DNA of 64,000 nucleotides from Parasponia andersonii (Eukaryota > Streptophyta > Magnoliopsida > Rosales > Cannabaceae). Shown here piece by piece: positions 1 to 11,056 of the stretch. The notes under the pieces were generated by a model that saw nothing but the letters and a program-made list of their open reading frames with translations, was not told the DNA's origin and did no database searches. Position numbers and translations under genes: made by a program. Within the stretch, counting starts at the first letter, position 1. Each line of letters starts with the position of its first letter. The stretch lies in contig JXTB01000101.1 in NCBI GenBank assembly GCA_002914805.1, positions 694,640-758,639 of the forward strand, written 5' to 3'.

Positions 1-788
1 AGTAATTATTTTTTTAAACTGTGTTATTGGATGCAAACAAGTTCTTCGATTAAATACATGGTGCATTTGTAGTTAAAAATTACTTTCTAGAAAAAAATGG
101 TGCTTCATCCCTTGCAAATATGCATTGCGTTTAATTCTAATTTGATTGATTTGATGTGACATTTAAAAGTACGCACTCTGAGTATGAGTGTTGTTATAGA
201 GAAGCTCTAAATTTGCATTAGGATGGATAACTTAAAAGAGCAAATGTGAGGAGTGATAGTCCCTTATTACTTTTTGGTAAGAGTGACGTAGATTAATTTT
301 AAAAATTAAGAGGAATGAACTCCTTAAAAGAAAATTTTGAATAAAAATTTAAGTTAATTCTTTATAAAATATTATTTTTATATTATTAGGTATAATTGAA
401 TATGTAATTGAGTATAGTTAACTATTATAAAAAAAGAAGATTAAAAAGGGTAACTTTTTTTATAAATATGTATTTTAAAAGAGATTATTTTGCCAATTAA
501 TCAATTCTTTTAAATAAAAATACTATTATCTTTCTATTTCGTTAATTTTTTTAATAATTTTGTACACGAGTGTTATTTTATTTTATATAAAAGAGTAAAA
601 AAAATTGAATCCTTCCATTAATAGGATTCAATGGTAGGCCTAAGGAAAAGCCTCCCCCCTCCCCTCTCCTCTCATTGCTACCAAACATAAAGATGAGGAG
701 CATCAATCCCTCTCTCTCCCTCCCAAACTCTCTCTATCCAACCTCCTCTCCCTCCTAAACATATAGAGGAATGAAAATGATTATAGTT
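1..788. other. AT-rich intergenic DNA, no gene seen
   Basis: I see no coding region, RNA gene or classifiable repeat here. The stretch is strongly AT-rich up to about 620. From about 640 to 770 it becomes a pyrimidine-rich tract (CCTCCCC and CTCTCTCC runs) that ends at an N gap. It does not resemble the LTR of the element that follows the gap. Confidence 0.6.
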
Positions 789-1005
789 NNNNNNNNNNNN
801 NNNNNNNNNNNNNNNNNNNNNNNNNNNNNNNNNNNNNNNNNNNNNNNNNNNNNNNNNNNNNNNNNNNNNNNNNNNNNNNNNNNNNNNNNNNNNNNNNNNN
901 NNNNNNNNNNNNNNNNNNNNNNNNNNNNNNNNNNNNNNNNNNNNNNNNNNNNNNNNNNNNNNNNNNNNNNNNNNNNNNNNNNNNNNNNNNNNNNNNNNNN
1001 NNNNN
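789..1005. other. Assembly gap (217 N)
   Basis: A run of N replaces the outer part of the 5' LTR of the following retrotransposon. The gap holds 217 positions, while about 636 bp of LTR should be missing if the 5' LTR were as long as the 816-bp 3' LTR. Either the N count is nominal or the LTR is truncated. Confidence 0.9.
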
Positions 1006-1185
1006 GAATCAAAGAAAGACCACTGACTTAAGCATTGGAGAGTCTTTGCAGGTAGCCACCCCCGCCTCTCCGACCCTGCCTGGAGTTCAGAGCACTTTGG
1101 AATAGCAATGACACGTGGACAGTTGGAGGACACAGCATCAGCAGTTCAAAGACACGTGGACGGCTGATGAGAAACCGATCTAACA
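1006..1185 (+). repeat. 5' LTR of Tat element (3' part only)
   Basis: These 180 bp align end to end with 14833-15012, the terminal part of the 3' LTR, with about 13 mismatches. The LTR ends in ...CTAACA directly before the primer-binding site. The outer part is hidden by the N gap. Confidence 0.93.
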
Positions 1186-1203
1186 GTTTGGCGCCGTCTG
1201 TGG
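1186..1203 (+). other. Primer-binding site of Tat element
   Basis: The sequence TTTGGCGCCGTCTGTGG follows the LTR end immediately. TGGCGCCG-type sites in this position are common in plant Tat/Athila elements. I do not assign the exact tRNA. Confidence 0.75.
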
Positions 1204-1216
1204 TAAAAGGTTGAGC

Positions 1217-2560
1217 ATGAGAAAAAGAGTAGGAGACTCACGATCGCGCTCTCCCCGAACAAAAGGCCATACAACGTCGGATGGCACCCTCGAGGATGAC
1301 AACCAGGAGTACACGTCTCGACGCCAAAGGGAGCTCCCGAGAAGCACGACCAGATCTGGAGCAAAAGCTGGATCAGATGCTCGCTGCCCTGACGGAATCA
1401 AACCGGAAGGCAGAGATGGCCCACGAGGCCTTCCTGGGTTTAAGGAACAAAGTCGCAGAAGTGCACAGAGACAACGCCTGCCTCAAAGGGCTGCTGGCAA
1501 GCGAAGCCAAGAGCCAGCGGAGAGAAGATTTTGAAGAAGAGGTCCAACAAGAATTCGGAAGCTAACCGCGAGGGGAAGTTCCCGCCCCATCCGGATCGCG
1601 GATGCAGGGGGCGCGGCAAAGCCAGACGAGACCCCTCCAAACTAGGGCAACGATGGGCAGAAGACGCCATGGAAGCCCATGAGGTACACCTCCCGATTGG
1701 AAGAAAGAAATGATGGCGGAGTTGAGTAAGAGACTCGGGGCCCATCACAGCCAGACCCCCGAGAGAGTACCTGTCGCGTTTCCTGGAGGTGATGTCCCTA
1801 GTTCATAACGCCGACTGGATCCAAGCCGCAGGCTCATTCGTCAGGAGCCAGCAGCCAAGATCAATGCTAACGGACCATCTCCTTTTGAATCTTCCGTATG
1901 ATATGGCGGACGTCCAGGCGAAGTCAGAAAGGGTATTCAGGGTACTGGAAAGCCACCAGAAGGCGCCCAAGACCTCCGCCGCAATAACAACGTCACCGGT
2001 ACAAACCCCGGCCTCGCAAGGGGTGAAGAGGCCCTCACCGGACCAATGGCTGACTCTGAAACAGGAAGCCCCCATTCGAGGCAGTCAGGAGAGTGGCAAG
2101 AGGAGGAAGATGCCCCGCGACCCTCTGCCGAAGTATGAGCTCAACACGCCGATCGACATGATCTACCTCCAAAACAGGGATAGGGGCATTTTCAAAGACC
2201 CGCCAAAATCTGGCGTCCCTGAGCACATGAAGAACAGGAACATATACTGCCAGTTTCACAAAGACTACGAGCACGACACCGTCTACTGCCGCAACCTTTA
2301 CGCACAGGTCATGATGGCAATCCATGCCCGCAGGTTGAAACAGCATGTGAAAATCGGCGGAACTCAGCCGCAGGAAGACGTCCTCAGGCCTGAAAAGGGG
2401 AAGCAGACCCAGGCCTCTGGGTCAGGAGAGCAGACCCTGAGGATAGTGCCGACCATCGTGGACAGGCCACAGCCGACCCAAGATCAAGAGGAGAAGAAAA
2501 AATGCCTCAAAAGGGGTGAAGGAAGGGTGAAGCGCCTGAGGGGGATGGGTCATTCCGTCA
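1217..2560 (+). mobile_element. gag region of Tat element (fossil)
   Basis: The region encodes Lys/Arg- and Glu-rich gag-like sequence with a coiled-coil-like stretch near 1340-1540. Around 2230-2330 there is a cysteine/histidine segment (CQFHKDYEHDTVYCRNL). This segment is typical of Tat gag proteins, where it stands in for the usual CCHC knuckle. The region is not intact. Confidence 0.8.
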
Positions 2561-5500
2561 ACCATTTGATGATGGGAGAAAGCCGCGCCTCTGCCGCCCC
2601 CATCGTTTTCACCCATCAAGATTTGACCACGGTAGGCCTGCCTCATGACGACCCCTTGGTGATTAAACTGCAGGTCGGCTCCGCGTTGGTCGGAAGGGTC
2701 CTGGTCGATGATGGAAGCAGCGTTGATATCCTGTTTCTTAGCACATTCGATAATATGAGCCTGGATTGAAGTGCACTCAGGCCAACCTGTCAGCCGCTGT
2801 ACGCTTTCGACAACACTAAGGTCAGCCCCTTGGGCGTCGTGACCCTGAAAGTCTGCGCTGCTGAGAGATGCTTGGACATGGATTTCATCGTCATTGACTG
2901 CCAGTCCTCCTTCAACGTCATCATGAGAAGGGGATGGATCCACGCCATGCATGGGGTCGCTTCCACCCTCCACCAGGTCTTAAGATGTCTATCAAAGGAC
3001 GGTACCTATACGATAGACATCAAGGGAGACCAGGATTTCGCAAGGAAATGCTTTTCAACCCCCCTGAGGGGAGCCGACGCCAGTGTAAGTGCCGCAACCA
3101 GGGACGGATAGCAATCAAAGGACCGCCTGCCAGTGTATATGAAGCGAATTGAAGAGGAGTCTGACGGTCTGGAATCCACGATCGAGGAGCTGGTAGCAGT
3201 CCCTATGAAAGAGGCAGAACCGGTGAAGGTGGTTCTAATCGGGGCCTTATTGCCCGATGAGCAAAAGAACGAGATAGTGGGATTCCTGAAGCAGAACGAG
3301 GACGTCTTCGTGTGGTCCCACGATGACATGCCCGGGATACACCCCGCACACACCTGCCACCGGCTGAACATAGACTCCAATTTCCCTTCAGTCAGGCAGA
3401 AACCCCGAAGGTTCGCACCAGATAAAAACAGGGCGATCAACAAGGAGGTGGAGAAGCTGCTGGAGAACGATTTGATAAGGGAATGCGTGTACCCGTGTCG
3501 GGTCTCTAACCCGGTGGTGGTGTAAAAGAAAAACAGCAACGACCATATTTGCATAGACTTCGCCAACCTGAACAAGGCCTGCCCGAAAGATAGCTTCCCC
3601 CTGCCAAGAATCGACCAAATGGTAGTGCGACAGCGGATTCAACAGAATGAGCTTTTTGGATGCCTATTCTGGGTACAACCAGATCCCCTTATACGCGGAA
3701 GACCAGATCCACACGGCTTTTATCACGGAGCGTGGTCTGTACTGCTACAGGCGTATGCCATTTGGCTTGAAGAACGCGGGGGCAACCTACCAAAGGTTCA
3801 TGAACAAGATGTTCTCCAGGCTACTAGGGAAGACTATGGAGGTCTATATCGACGACATGGTCGTGAAAAGCAGAGAAGATTCAGACCATCTGAGACACCT
3901 AGACGAATGTTTTCAGATTCTGAGGCAACATCGGATGCGTCTGAATCCTAAGAAATGTGCGTTTGGGGTGTCCTCTGGTCAATTCCTTGGGCATATCGTG
4001 AGCAGGAGGGGAATTGAGGCAAACCCGACCCAGTTGTCCTTGATCGCAAATGTGCAGAGACCCTCGACCATTCGGAGGTCCAATGCCTGGCCGGAAAGAT
4101 AGCCGCTCTCAGCCGATTCGTCTCCAAGATGTTCGACCAATGCAAGCCTTTCTTCCAATGCTTGAAGAAAAGCTCTACTGTCATCTGGGGGGAGGAACAG
4201 GACAGGGCACTGACAGATCTCAAGCTGTATTTGAGTCACCCACCTATCCTGGCTTCCCCAGCAGAGGGGGAGCGCCTGTACGCCTATTTAGCAGTATCTG
4301 AAGTAGCGATCAGCGCCGTACTGTTCATCGAGGAAGATGGCAAACAGAAATCGGTGTTTTATATAAGCCGCATGCTCTTGGATGCCGAGACGCGATATAG
4401 TGTGGCAGAAAAGCTAGTCCTCACTCTGGTCAACGCTAAAAAGAAACTCCGACAGTACTTTGAGGCACACTCGGTCACCGNCAACCATTTGATGATGGGA
4501 GAAAGCCGCGCCTCTGCCGCCCCCATCGTTTTCACCCATCAAGATTTGACCACGGTAGGCCTGCCTCATGACGACCTCTTGGTGATTAAACTGCAGGTCG
4601 GCTCCGCGTTGGTCGGAAGGGTCCTGGTCGATGATGGAAGCAGCGTTGATATCCTGTTTCTTAGCACATTCGAGAATATGAGCCTGGATTGAAGTGCACT
4701 CAGGCCAACCTGTCAGCCGCTGTTCGCTTTTGACAACACTAAGGTCAGCCCCTTGGGCGTCGTGACCCTGAAAGTCTGCGCTGCTGAGAGATGCTTGGAC
4801 ATGGATTTCATCGTCATTGACTGCCAGTCCTCCTTCAACGTCATCATGAGAAGGGGATGGATCCACGCTATGCATGGGGTCGCTTCCACCCTCCACCAGG
4901 TCTTAAGATGTCTATCAAAGGACGGTACCTATACGATAGACATCAAGGGAGACCAGGATTTCGCAAGGAAATGCTTTTCAACCGCCCTGAGGGGAGCCGA
5001 CGCTAGTGTAAGTGCCGCAACCGGGGACGGATAGCAATCAAAGGACTGCCTGCCAGTGTATATGAAGCGAATTGAAGAGGAGTCTGACGGTCTGGAATCC
5101 ACGATCGAGGAGCTGGTAGCAGTCCCTATGAAAGAGGCAGAACCGGTGAAGGTGGTTCTAATCGGGGCCTTATTGCCCGATGAGCAAAAGAACGAGATAG
5201 TGGGATTCCTGAAGTAGAACGAGGACGTCTTCGTGTGGTCCCACGATGACATGCCCGGGATAGACCCCGCACACACCTGCCACCGGCTGAACATAGACTC
5301 CAATTTCCCTTCAGTCAGGCAGAAACCCTGAAGGTTCGCACCAGATAAAAACAGGGCGATCAACAAGGAGGTGGAGAAGCTGCTGGAGAACGGTCTGATA
5401 AGGGAATGCGTGTACCCGTGTTGGGTCTCTAACCCGGTGGTGGTGAAAAAGAAAAACAGCGACGACCATATTTGCATAGACTTCGCCAACCTGAACAAGG

Positions 5501-6403
5501 CCTGCCCGAAGGATAGCTTCCCCCTGCCAAGAATCGACCAAATGGTAGTGCGACAGCGGATTCAACAGAATGAGCTTTTTGGATGCCTATTCTGGGTACA
5601 ACCAGATCCCCCTATACGCGGAAGACCAGATCCACACGGCTTTTATCACGGAGCGTGGTCTGTACTGCTACAGGCGTATGCCATTTGGCTTGAAGAACGC
5701 GGGGGCAACCTACCAAAGGTTCATGAACAAGATGTTCTCCAGGCTACTAGGGAAGACTATGGAGGTCTATATCGACGACATGGTCGTGAAAAGCAGAGAA
5801 GATTCAGACCATCTGAGACACCTAGACGAATGTTTTCAGATTCTGAGGCAACATCGGATGCGTCTGAATCCTAAGAAATGTGCGTTTGGGGTGTCCTCTG
5901 GTCAATTCCTTGGGCATATCGTGAGCAGGAGGGGAATTGAGGCAAACCCGACCCAGTTGTCCTTGATCGCAAATGTGCAGAGACCCTCGACCATTCGGAG
6001 GTCCAATGCCTGGCCGGAAAGATAGCCGCTCTCAGCCGATTCGTCTCCAAGATGTTCGACCAATGCAAGCCTTTCTTCCAATGCTTGAAGAAAAGCTCTA
6101 CTGTCATCTGGGGGGAGGAACAGGACAGGGCACTGACAGATCTCAAGCTGTATTTGAGTCACCCACCTATCCTGGCTTCCCCAGCAGAGGGGGAGCGCCT
6201 GTACGCCTATTTAGCAGTATCTGAAGTAGCGATCAGCGCCGTACTGTTCATCGAGGAAGATGGCAAACAGAAATCGGTGTTTTATATAAGCCGCATGCTC
6301 TTGGATGCCGAGACGCGATATAGTGTGGCAGAAAAGCTAGTCCTCACTCTGGTCAACGCTAAAAAGAAACTCCGACAGTACTTTGAGGCACACTCGGTCA
6401 CCG
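2559..6403 (+). repeat. 1922-bp direct repeat joined by a single N
   Basis: Positions 2559-4480 and 4482-6403 are the same length with no indels seen. By eye they differ at about 19 sites (about 1%). Nearly all differences fall in the first 1.1 kb; the last roughly 790 bp appear identical. The only base between the copies is an N at 4481. This looks like two overlapping contigs or haplotypes that were placed end to end, not a biological duplication. Confidence 0.9.
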
Positions 6404-6617
6404 CGTATATGGATTTCTCCATCCAAAAAATTTTGGCCAAGCCAGACCTATCGGGACGACTGACCAAGTGGGCCATCGAGCTGGGAATATACGATATCGA
6501 GTATCGGCCACGAGCGGCGAAGAAAGGGCAAGTTATGGCGGATATTTTGGTGAAAATCGAATCCTTCAGCAAGTAGCACGACCCGTTTCAGATGTCTCAA
6601 CTTCGCCCCCTTCAGCC

Positions 6618-7000
6618 TGGATGCTCTACACCGACGGATCCACGAATACCTCAGGGTCAGGTATCGGGATAGTCCTGCAGACCCCAACGGGTCTCAGAGT
6701 TGAGAAGGCATTGAGGCTCGGCTTCTAGGCGACTAACAATGAGGCGGAGTACGAGGCACTGCTACAAGGCTTAGAGCTGGCTCTGTACTTCGGAGTTGAG
6801 AACATCGCAGTAAAGACCGACTCGCAGTTGATCGCGGGTCAGGTAAGAGGAAACTTCGAAGTAAAAGAACCGACGTTGTACAGCTACTTCTCCAAGGTAA
6901 TGGGGGCAAAAGCTCACTATAGCAATTTCGATATTGAACTGATTCCCAGGGAGATAAACCAGAGGGCCGACGAGCTAGCTAACAGTGTGTCAATCGGGGG
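6618..7000 (+). mobile_element. Archaeal-type RNase H domain (Tat aRH)
   Basis: The segment reads WMLYTDGSTNTSGSGIGIV at its start and later NNEAEYEALLQGLELA and VKTDSQLIAGQV. These are the D, E and D active-site blocks of archaeal/plant-type RNase H. It lies between the Ty3 RNase H and integrase, as known for Tat elements. It belongs to the fossil element described above. Confidence 0.88.
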
Positions 7001-7039
7001 TACAGCCAGAAGCACAGAAGTTCTCCTAGAAGGTGAACA

Positions 7040-7790
7040 TGGAGGACCCCCGGCAAACCCCTGCACGTCATGTGTTTGCAACCGGAATTGCTGACGAAGG
7101 GTGGATGAAACCCATCACCCAGTATTTGACATTGGGGAACTTGCCCGCGGACCCCCGAGAAGCAAGTTCAGTCAGATTAAAAGCTGCCAGGTACTCGATG
7201 GTGGGTAAAAAACTATACAGGAGATCGACAATGGGTCCAATGCTGCGGTGTATAGGTCCCGTCGAAGCGCAAAAACTGATGAAGGAAATCCACGAGGGAG
7301 TATGCAGCAACCACTCTGGCAGACGCAGCCTCGCCCACAAGGCTCTAACGGCCGGATATTTTTGGCCATACATGATGGCAGAGGCAGCCCGATTCGTCAA
7401 GAAATGTGATAAATNTGGAGGACCCCCGGCAAACCCCTGCACGTCATGTGTTTGCAACCGGAATTGCTGACGAAGGGTGGATGAAACCCATCACCCAGTA
7501 TTTGACATTGGGGAACTTGCCCGCGGACCCCCGAGAAGCAAGGTCAGTCAGATTAAAAGCTGCCAGGTACTCGATGGTGGGTAAAAAACTATACAGGAGA
7601 TCGACAATGGGTCCAATGCTGCGGTGTATAGGTCCCGTCGAAGCGCAAAAACTGATGGAGGAAATCCACGAGGGAGTATGCAGCAACCACTCTGGCAGAC
7701 GCAGCCTCGCCCACAAGGCTCTAACGGCCGGATATTTTTGGCCATACATGATGGCAGAGGCAGCCCGATTCGTCAAGAAATGTGATAAAT
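7040..7790 (+). repeat. 375-bp direct repeat joined by a single N
   Basis: Positions 7040-7414 and 7416-7790 are near-identical, of equal length, and separated only by an N at 7415. They cover the start of integrase. The pattern is the same as at 4481 and points to an unmerged contig overlap. Confidence 0.9.
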
Positions 7791-8704
7791 GCCAGAGATT
7801 CGCCCCAATGAAACGCCAGCTTGCGGAGATTCTTCATTCGAACATAACTCCTTGGCCGTTTGCCAAATGGAATTTGGACATCGTCGGAGAGCTCCCCAGA
7901 AGTCCAGGGGGAAGGAGGTACGTCCTGCTGGCCACAGATTACTTTACCAAATGGGTAGAGGCTGAAGCCTACACAACCGTTAGTAAGGCAGACACGATTA
8001 ACTTCATCTGGAAGAACATAATCTGTCGATTCGGGATCCCGAAAAAGATACACGCCGATCATGACACACAGTTCTAAAATACTAAGCTCAAGGAGTTGTG
8101 CGAGCTGTATGATATAAGACTCAGTTTCTCTTCCATGAACTACCCTCAGGGGAACGGCCAAGCAGAGGTAATGAATAAAGCCATGTTAAGCAACATCAAA
8201 AAGAACTTACAGGAGGCTAAAGGCAAGTGGTTAGAAGAACTGCCGGCCATTGTATAGGCCCATCGAACCACAGAGCGGAGGTCGACTGGAAGAACACCAT
8301 TCGCCATGGTCTACGGATCAGAGGCTGTGATCCCGACCGAGGTCGGCCTCTCAACCCTCCGCTCCGAAGTGGTAAGAGATGCCCCCTTAAATGAACGTCA
8401 GCTAAGCAGCAACACAAACCTCTTGGAAGCAATGAGAAACATGGCCCTGGTCCACCTGGCTTCATACCACCAGCAGGCTAGGTCTTACTACACAAAAAAG
8501 GTTAGTGCTCGACGATTTAACGCCGGGGATTGGGTCCTGAAAGTTAGAATAGGGAAATCCTCGAAACTGGACTCCAATTGGATCGGACCCTATGAGGTGA
8601 TCAAAGCGCTCGAAAATGGTGCGTATATCCTGAAAGAACTCAAGACCAGGAAAAATTTGCCGAACACGTGGAACGCTCAGCACTTGAAAAAGTATCACTT
8701 GTAA

Positions 8705-9130
8705 GGCACATGCATATGATGTAAGACCATGTGAATGCTTATATTATTGAAAAGCTTAAATCCAAAACAGGCCAAGTTCCCTTTTTGCCACATGGATTCA
8801 TTTTTTGGATTGCTATGGAAAAGGGGTCTGCCCGCAGTGGCAGACCCCATACACTATTCACACGTGAGACCCATATGAATGCTTATATTATTAAAAAAGT
8901 TAATTCTGAAACATGTCAGGTCTTCTGCCACACGGAAAAATCATACCGGGTTGCCACGAAAAAAGGGTCTGCCCACAGTGGCAGACCCCACGTTTTATTT
9001 GCATAGGCAAAAAATCATACCGGGCTGCTACAGAAAAGGGTCTGCCCACAGTGGCAGACCCCACGCCTCAGTTGCACAGAAAATCATACCGGGTTGCCAC
9101 GGAAAACGGTTTGTCACAGTTGCAGACCAT
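8705..9130 (+). repeat. Tandem repeats with a GTCTGCC/GGCAGAC dyad (about 4 copies)
   Basis: Units centred on GTCTGCCCACAGTGGCAGAC recur at about 8826, 8967, 9040 and 9110, with spacing of about 141, 73 and 70 bp. Each core is an inverted repeat able to form a hairpin. The block begins right behind the end of integrase, in the non-coding 3' region of the Tat element. Confidence 0.85.
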
Positions 9131-9164
9131 ACGCACTATTCACGCAATCAACGATCGTATTATG

Positions 9165-9870
9165 GGAATCATATCGTGCAATAAAATTTGTCGATGGCTC
9201 GAGAAAACATACGAAGAGAAAAGAGCTGTGTAACCAAAAAACTTGCCAGCAGACCTCGAAAATGATCGGATCACGTCGCTTGACGACGACCTGAGAAAAC
9301 GTATGAAGAGGAAAGAGCTGCGCAACAAAAAACTTGCCAGCAGACCTCAAAAACGATTGTACTGTGGGGATCACGTCGCTTGACAATGACCCGAGAAAAC
9401 GTACGAAGAGGAAAGAGCTGCGCAACCAAAAAACTTGCCAGTAGACCTCAAAAACGATCGTACTATGGGGATCATGTTGCTTGTCGACGATCCAAGAAAA
9501 CGTACAAAGAGGAAAGAGCTGTGCAACCAAAAACTTGCCAGCAGACCTCGAAAACGGTCGTACTATGGGGATCACGTCGCTTGTCGATGACCCGAGAAAA
9601 CGTACGAAGAAGAAGGAGCTGCGCAACCAAAACTTGCCAGCAGACCTCAAAAACGATCATACTATAGGAATCACATCGTGCAATAAAATGCTTGCCGATG
9701 GCCCGAGAAAACTTACGAAGAGGGAAGAACTGTGCAACCAAAAACTCGCCAGTAGTCCTTAAAACGATCGTACTATGGGAATCACATTGTGCAATAAAAT
9801 GCTTGCCGATGACCGAGAAAACGTACGAGGAGAAAAGAGTTGCGCAACCCAAAAGCTTGCCAGCAAATCC
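9165..9870 (+). repeat. Tandem array, about 7 copies of a 91-112 bp unit
   Basis: The marker ACTTGCCAGCAGACC, or a close variant, recurs at 9241, 9332, 9433, 9533, 9632, 9744 and 9855. Each unit also carries CGATCGTACTATGGG, GAGAAAACGTACGAAGAG and GAGCTGCGCAACC. Tandem arrays in this position are known in Tat/Ogre elements and can seed satellite DNA. Confidence 0.9.
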
Positions 9871-10085
9871 CCTAAGGAGCATTTTAGCTACACGAAGAGC
9901 TAAAGGAAAGCAGGGTCGGGATCCACCCATTGGAAGTTGACCCTCCCTAAGGAACATTTTAGCTATACGAAGAGCTAAAGGAAAGCAGGGTCGGGATTCA
10001 CCCGTTGGAAGTGAACCCTCCCTAAAGAACATTTTAGCTATACGAAGATCTAAAGGAAAGCAAACTCTACCCGAGGGATGGTTTA
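9871..10085 (+). repeat. Tandem array, 3 copies of a 75-bp unit
   Basis: ATTTTAGCTA-ACGAAGAGC recurs at 9881, 9956 and 10031, an exact 75-bp period. Each unit continues with TAAAGGAAAGCAGGGTCGGG. The unit is unrelated to the preceding 100-bp array. Confidence 0.9.
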
Positions 10086-11056
10086 ATTGCGTATGGGCAG
10101 GATGTGAACGGATTTAGAGTCTACCCGTTGGAAGTAATCCAGTACCAGACCAAACGTAAGGACAGAAATTAAGATTAAAGTATGTTTATTATGTCCTAAA
10201 AATACAAAGCGCACGGTCAACAATGGCGCGCGCTCGTGAGCCCTATTTACAGGAGGCAGGTCGTGAACGGACTCGCAGGGAGACATTAGAGTGGTAGTGC
10301 CCTGTTTGTTCCTGGTAAGAGCCGAGCCCAGGCCTTCTCCTTTGCAGCAACGGGTCCAAACAATGGTTGACCAACCCCTGGAGCTGGTTCTGAGCGCGGT
10401 CCCATTTGGGGTCAGAGAAGTCCAGCCACACGTGCGAGTCGAACTCTGCCAAAGCAAGTCATAATAGAAGTTATACCTCCTTAAAACCGGATGAGCGAAA
10501 GCTCACATCCCTATCTCCAGAACTAATCTTGTCAGTCATAGCTCGAGGAGGACTCACTAATAGTCTACAACAAGGTTTGACTTTACCCAGACACGGTTAA
10601 CAAAGAAAAAGAAAATAGACTAAAGAGAATTGCACTGTTCTTATTATTTATACGGAGGGTTACAACGAGGGTCAGCTTTACAAATGTAAAAAATTAGGGA
10701 CCCTAATTACCTCCGGCCAGGGGAGCGCAGCCAGTCCCGGCGCTTGGACCAGCCCCGGTAGAGGGTGGCGTAACAGGGTCGGATTCATCACTGGACAAAA
10801 TGACCGCATCAGACCCCTCACCAGTTGAGACCCCAAGACCATGCTAACTGCCAGAGGCTTCTGAGATTTGATCTAGCAGACCAGAAGCGGGGATAGGCTC
10901 TTTGGCAACAGAGGCAGATGTAGAGGGCCCGTCCTTTTCCGCAGCAAGCATCTTCAGCACGTCAGCGGGGTACGCGATGCTGATCTCATCCCCAAGCTAC
11001 TGCATGTAGTACTTGACGGAATAGTAGTCTCTCTTGATGCCTTTCTGCTCGTCAAA
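10086..11056. other. Non-coding spacer of Tat element
   Basis: The stretch lies between the tandem repeats and the antisense coding region of the Tat element. Near 10700-10960 the minus strand continues with an acidic, Ser/Pro-rich composition like that of the antisense ORF, but I cannot support a discrete gene. Confidence 0.5.

Larger units (their letters stand above)
2559..8704 (+). mobile_element. pol region of Tat element (fossil): PR-RT-RH-aRH-INT
   Basis: Protease is recognised by LVDDGSSVDILF near 2700. Reverse transcriptase is recognised by SFLDAYSGYNQI, MPFGLKNAGATYQRFMNKMF and the catalytic YIDDMVVKS near 3850 and again near 5770. Ty3-type RNase H follows at about 4130-4480 and 6050-6570. 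An archaeal-type RNase H lies at 6618-7000. Integrase runs from about 7080 to 8704, with a zinc-binding HHCC part, KCQRFAPMKR, and core motifs DIVGELPRSPGG and FTKWVEAE. The protease-RT-RH block appears twice because of the 1922-bp duplication, and the start of integrase appears twice because of the 375-bp duplication. The whole is interrupted and cannot be functional as read. Confidence 0.88.

Noticed and set aside
8826-9870. Repeat arrays considered as a CRISPR-like array
   Set aside because: A plant retroelement context, unit lengths of 70-141 bp without unique spacers, and no cas genes.
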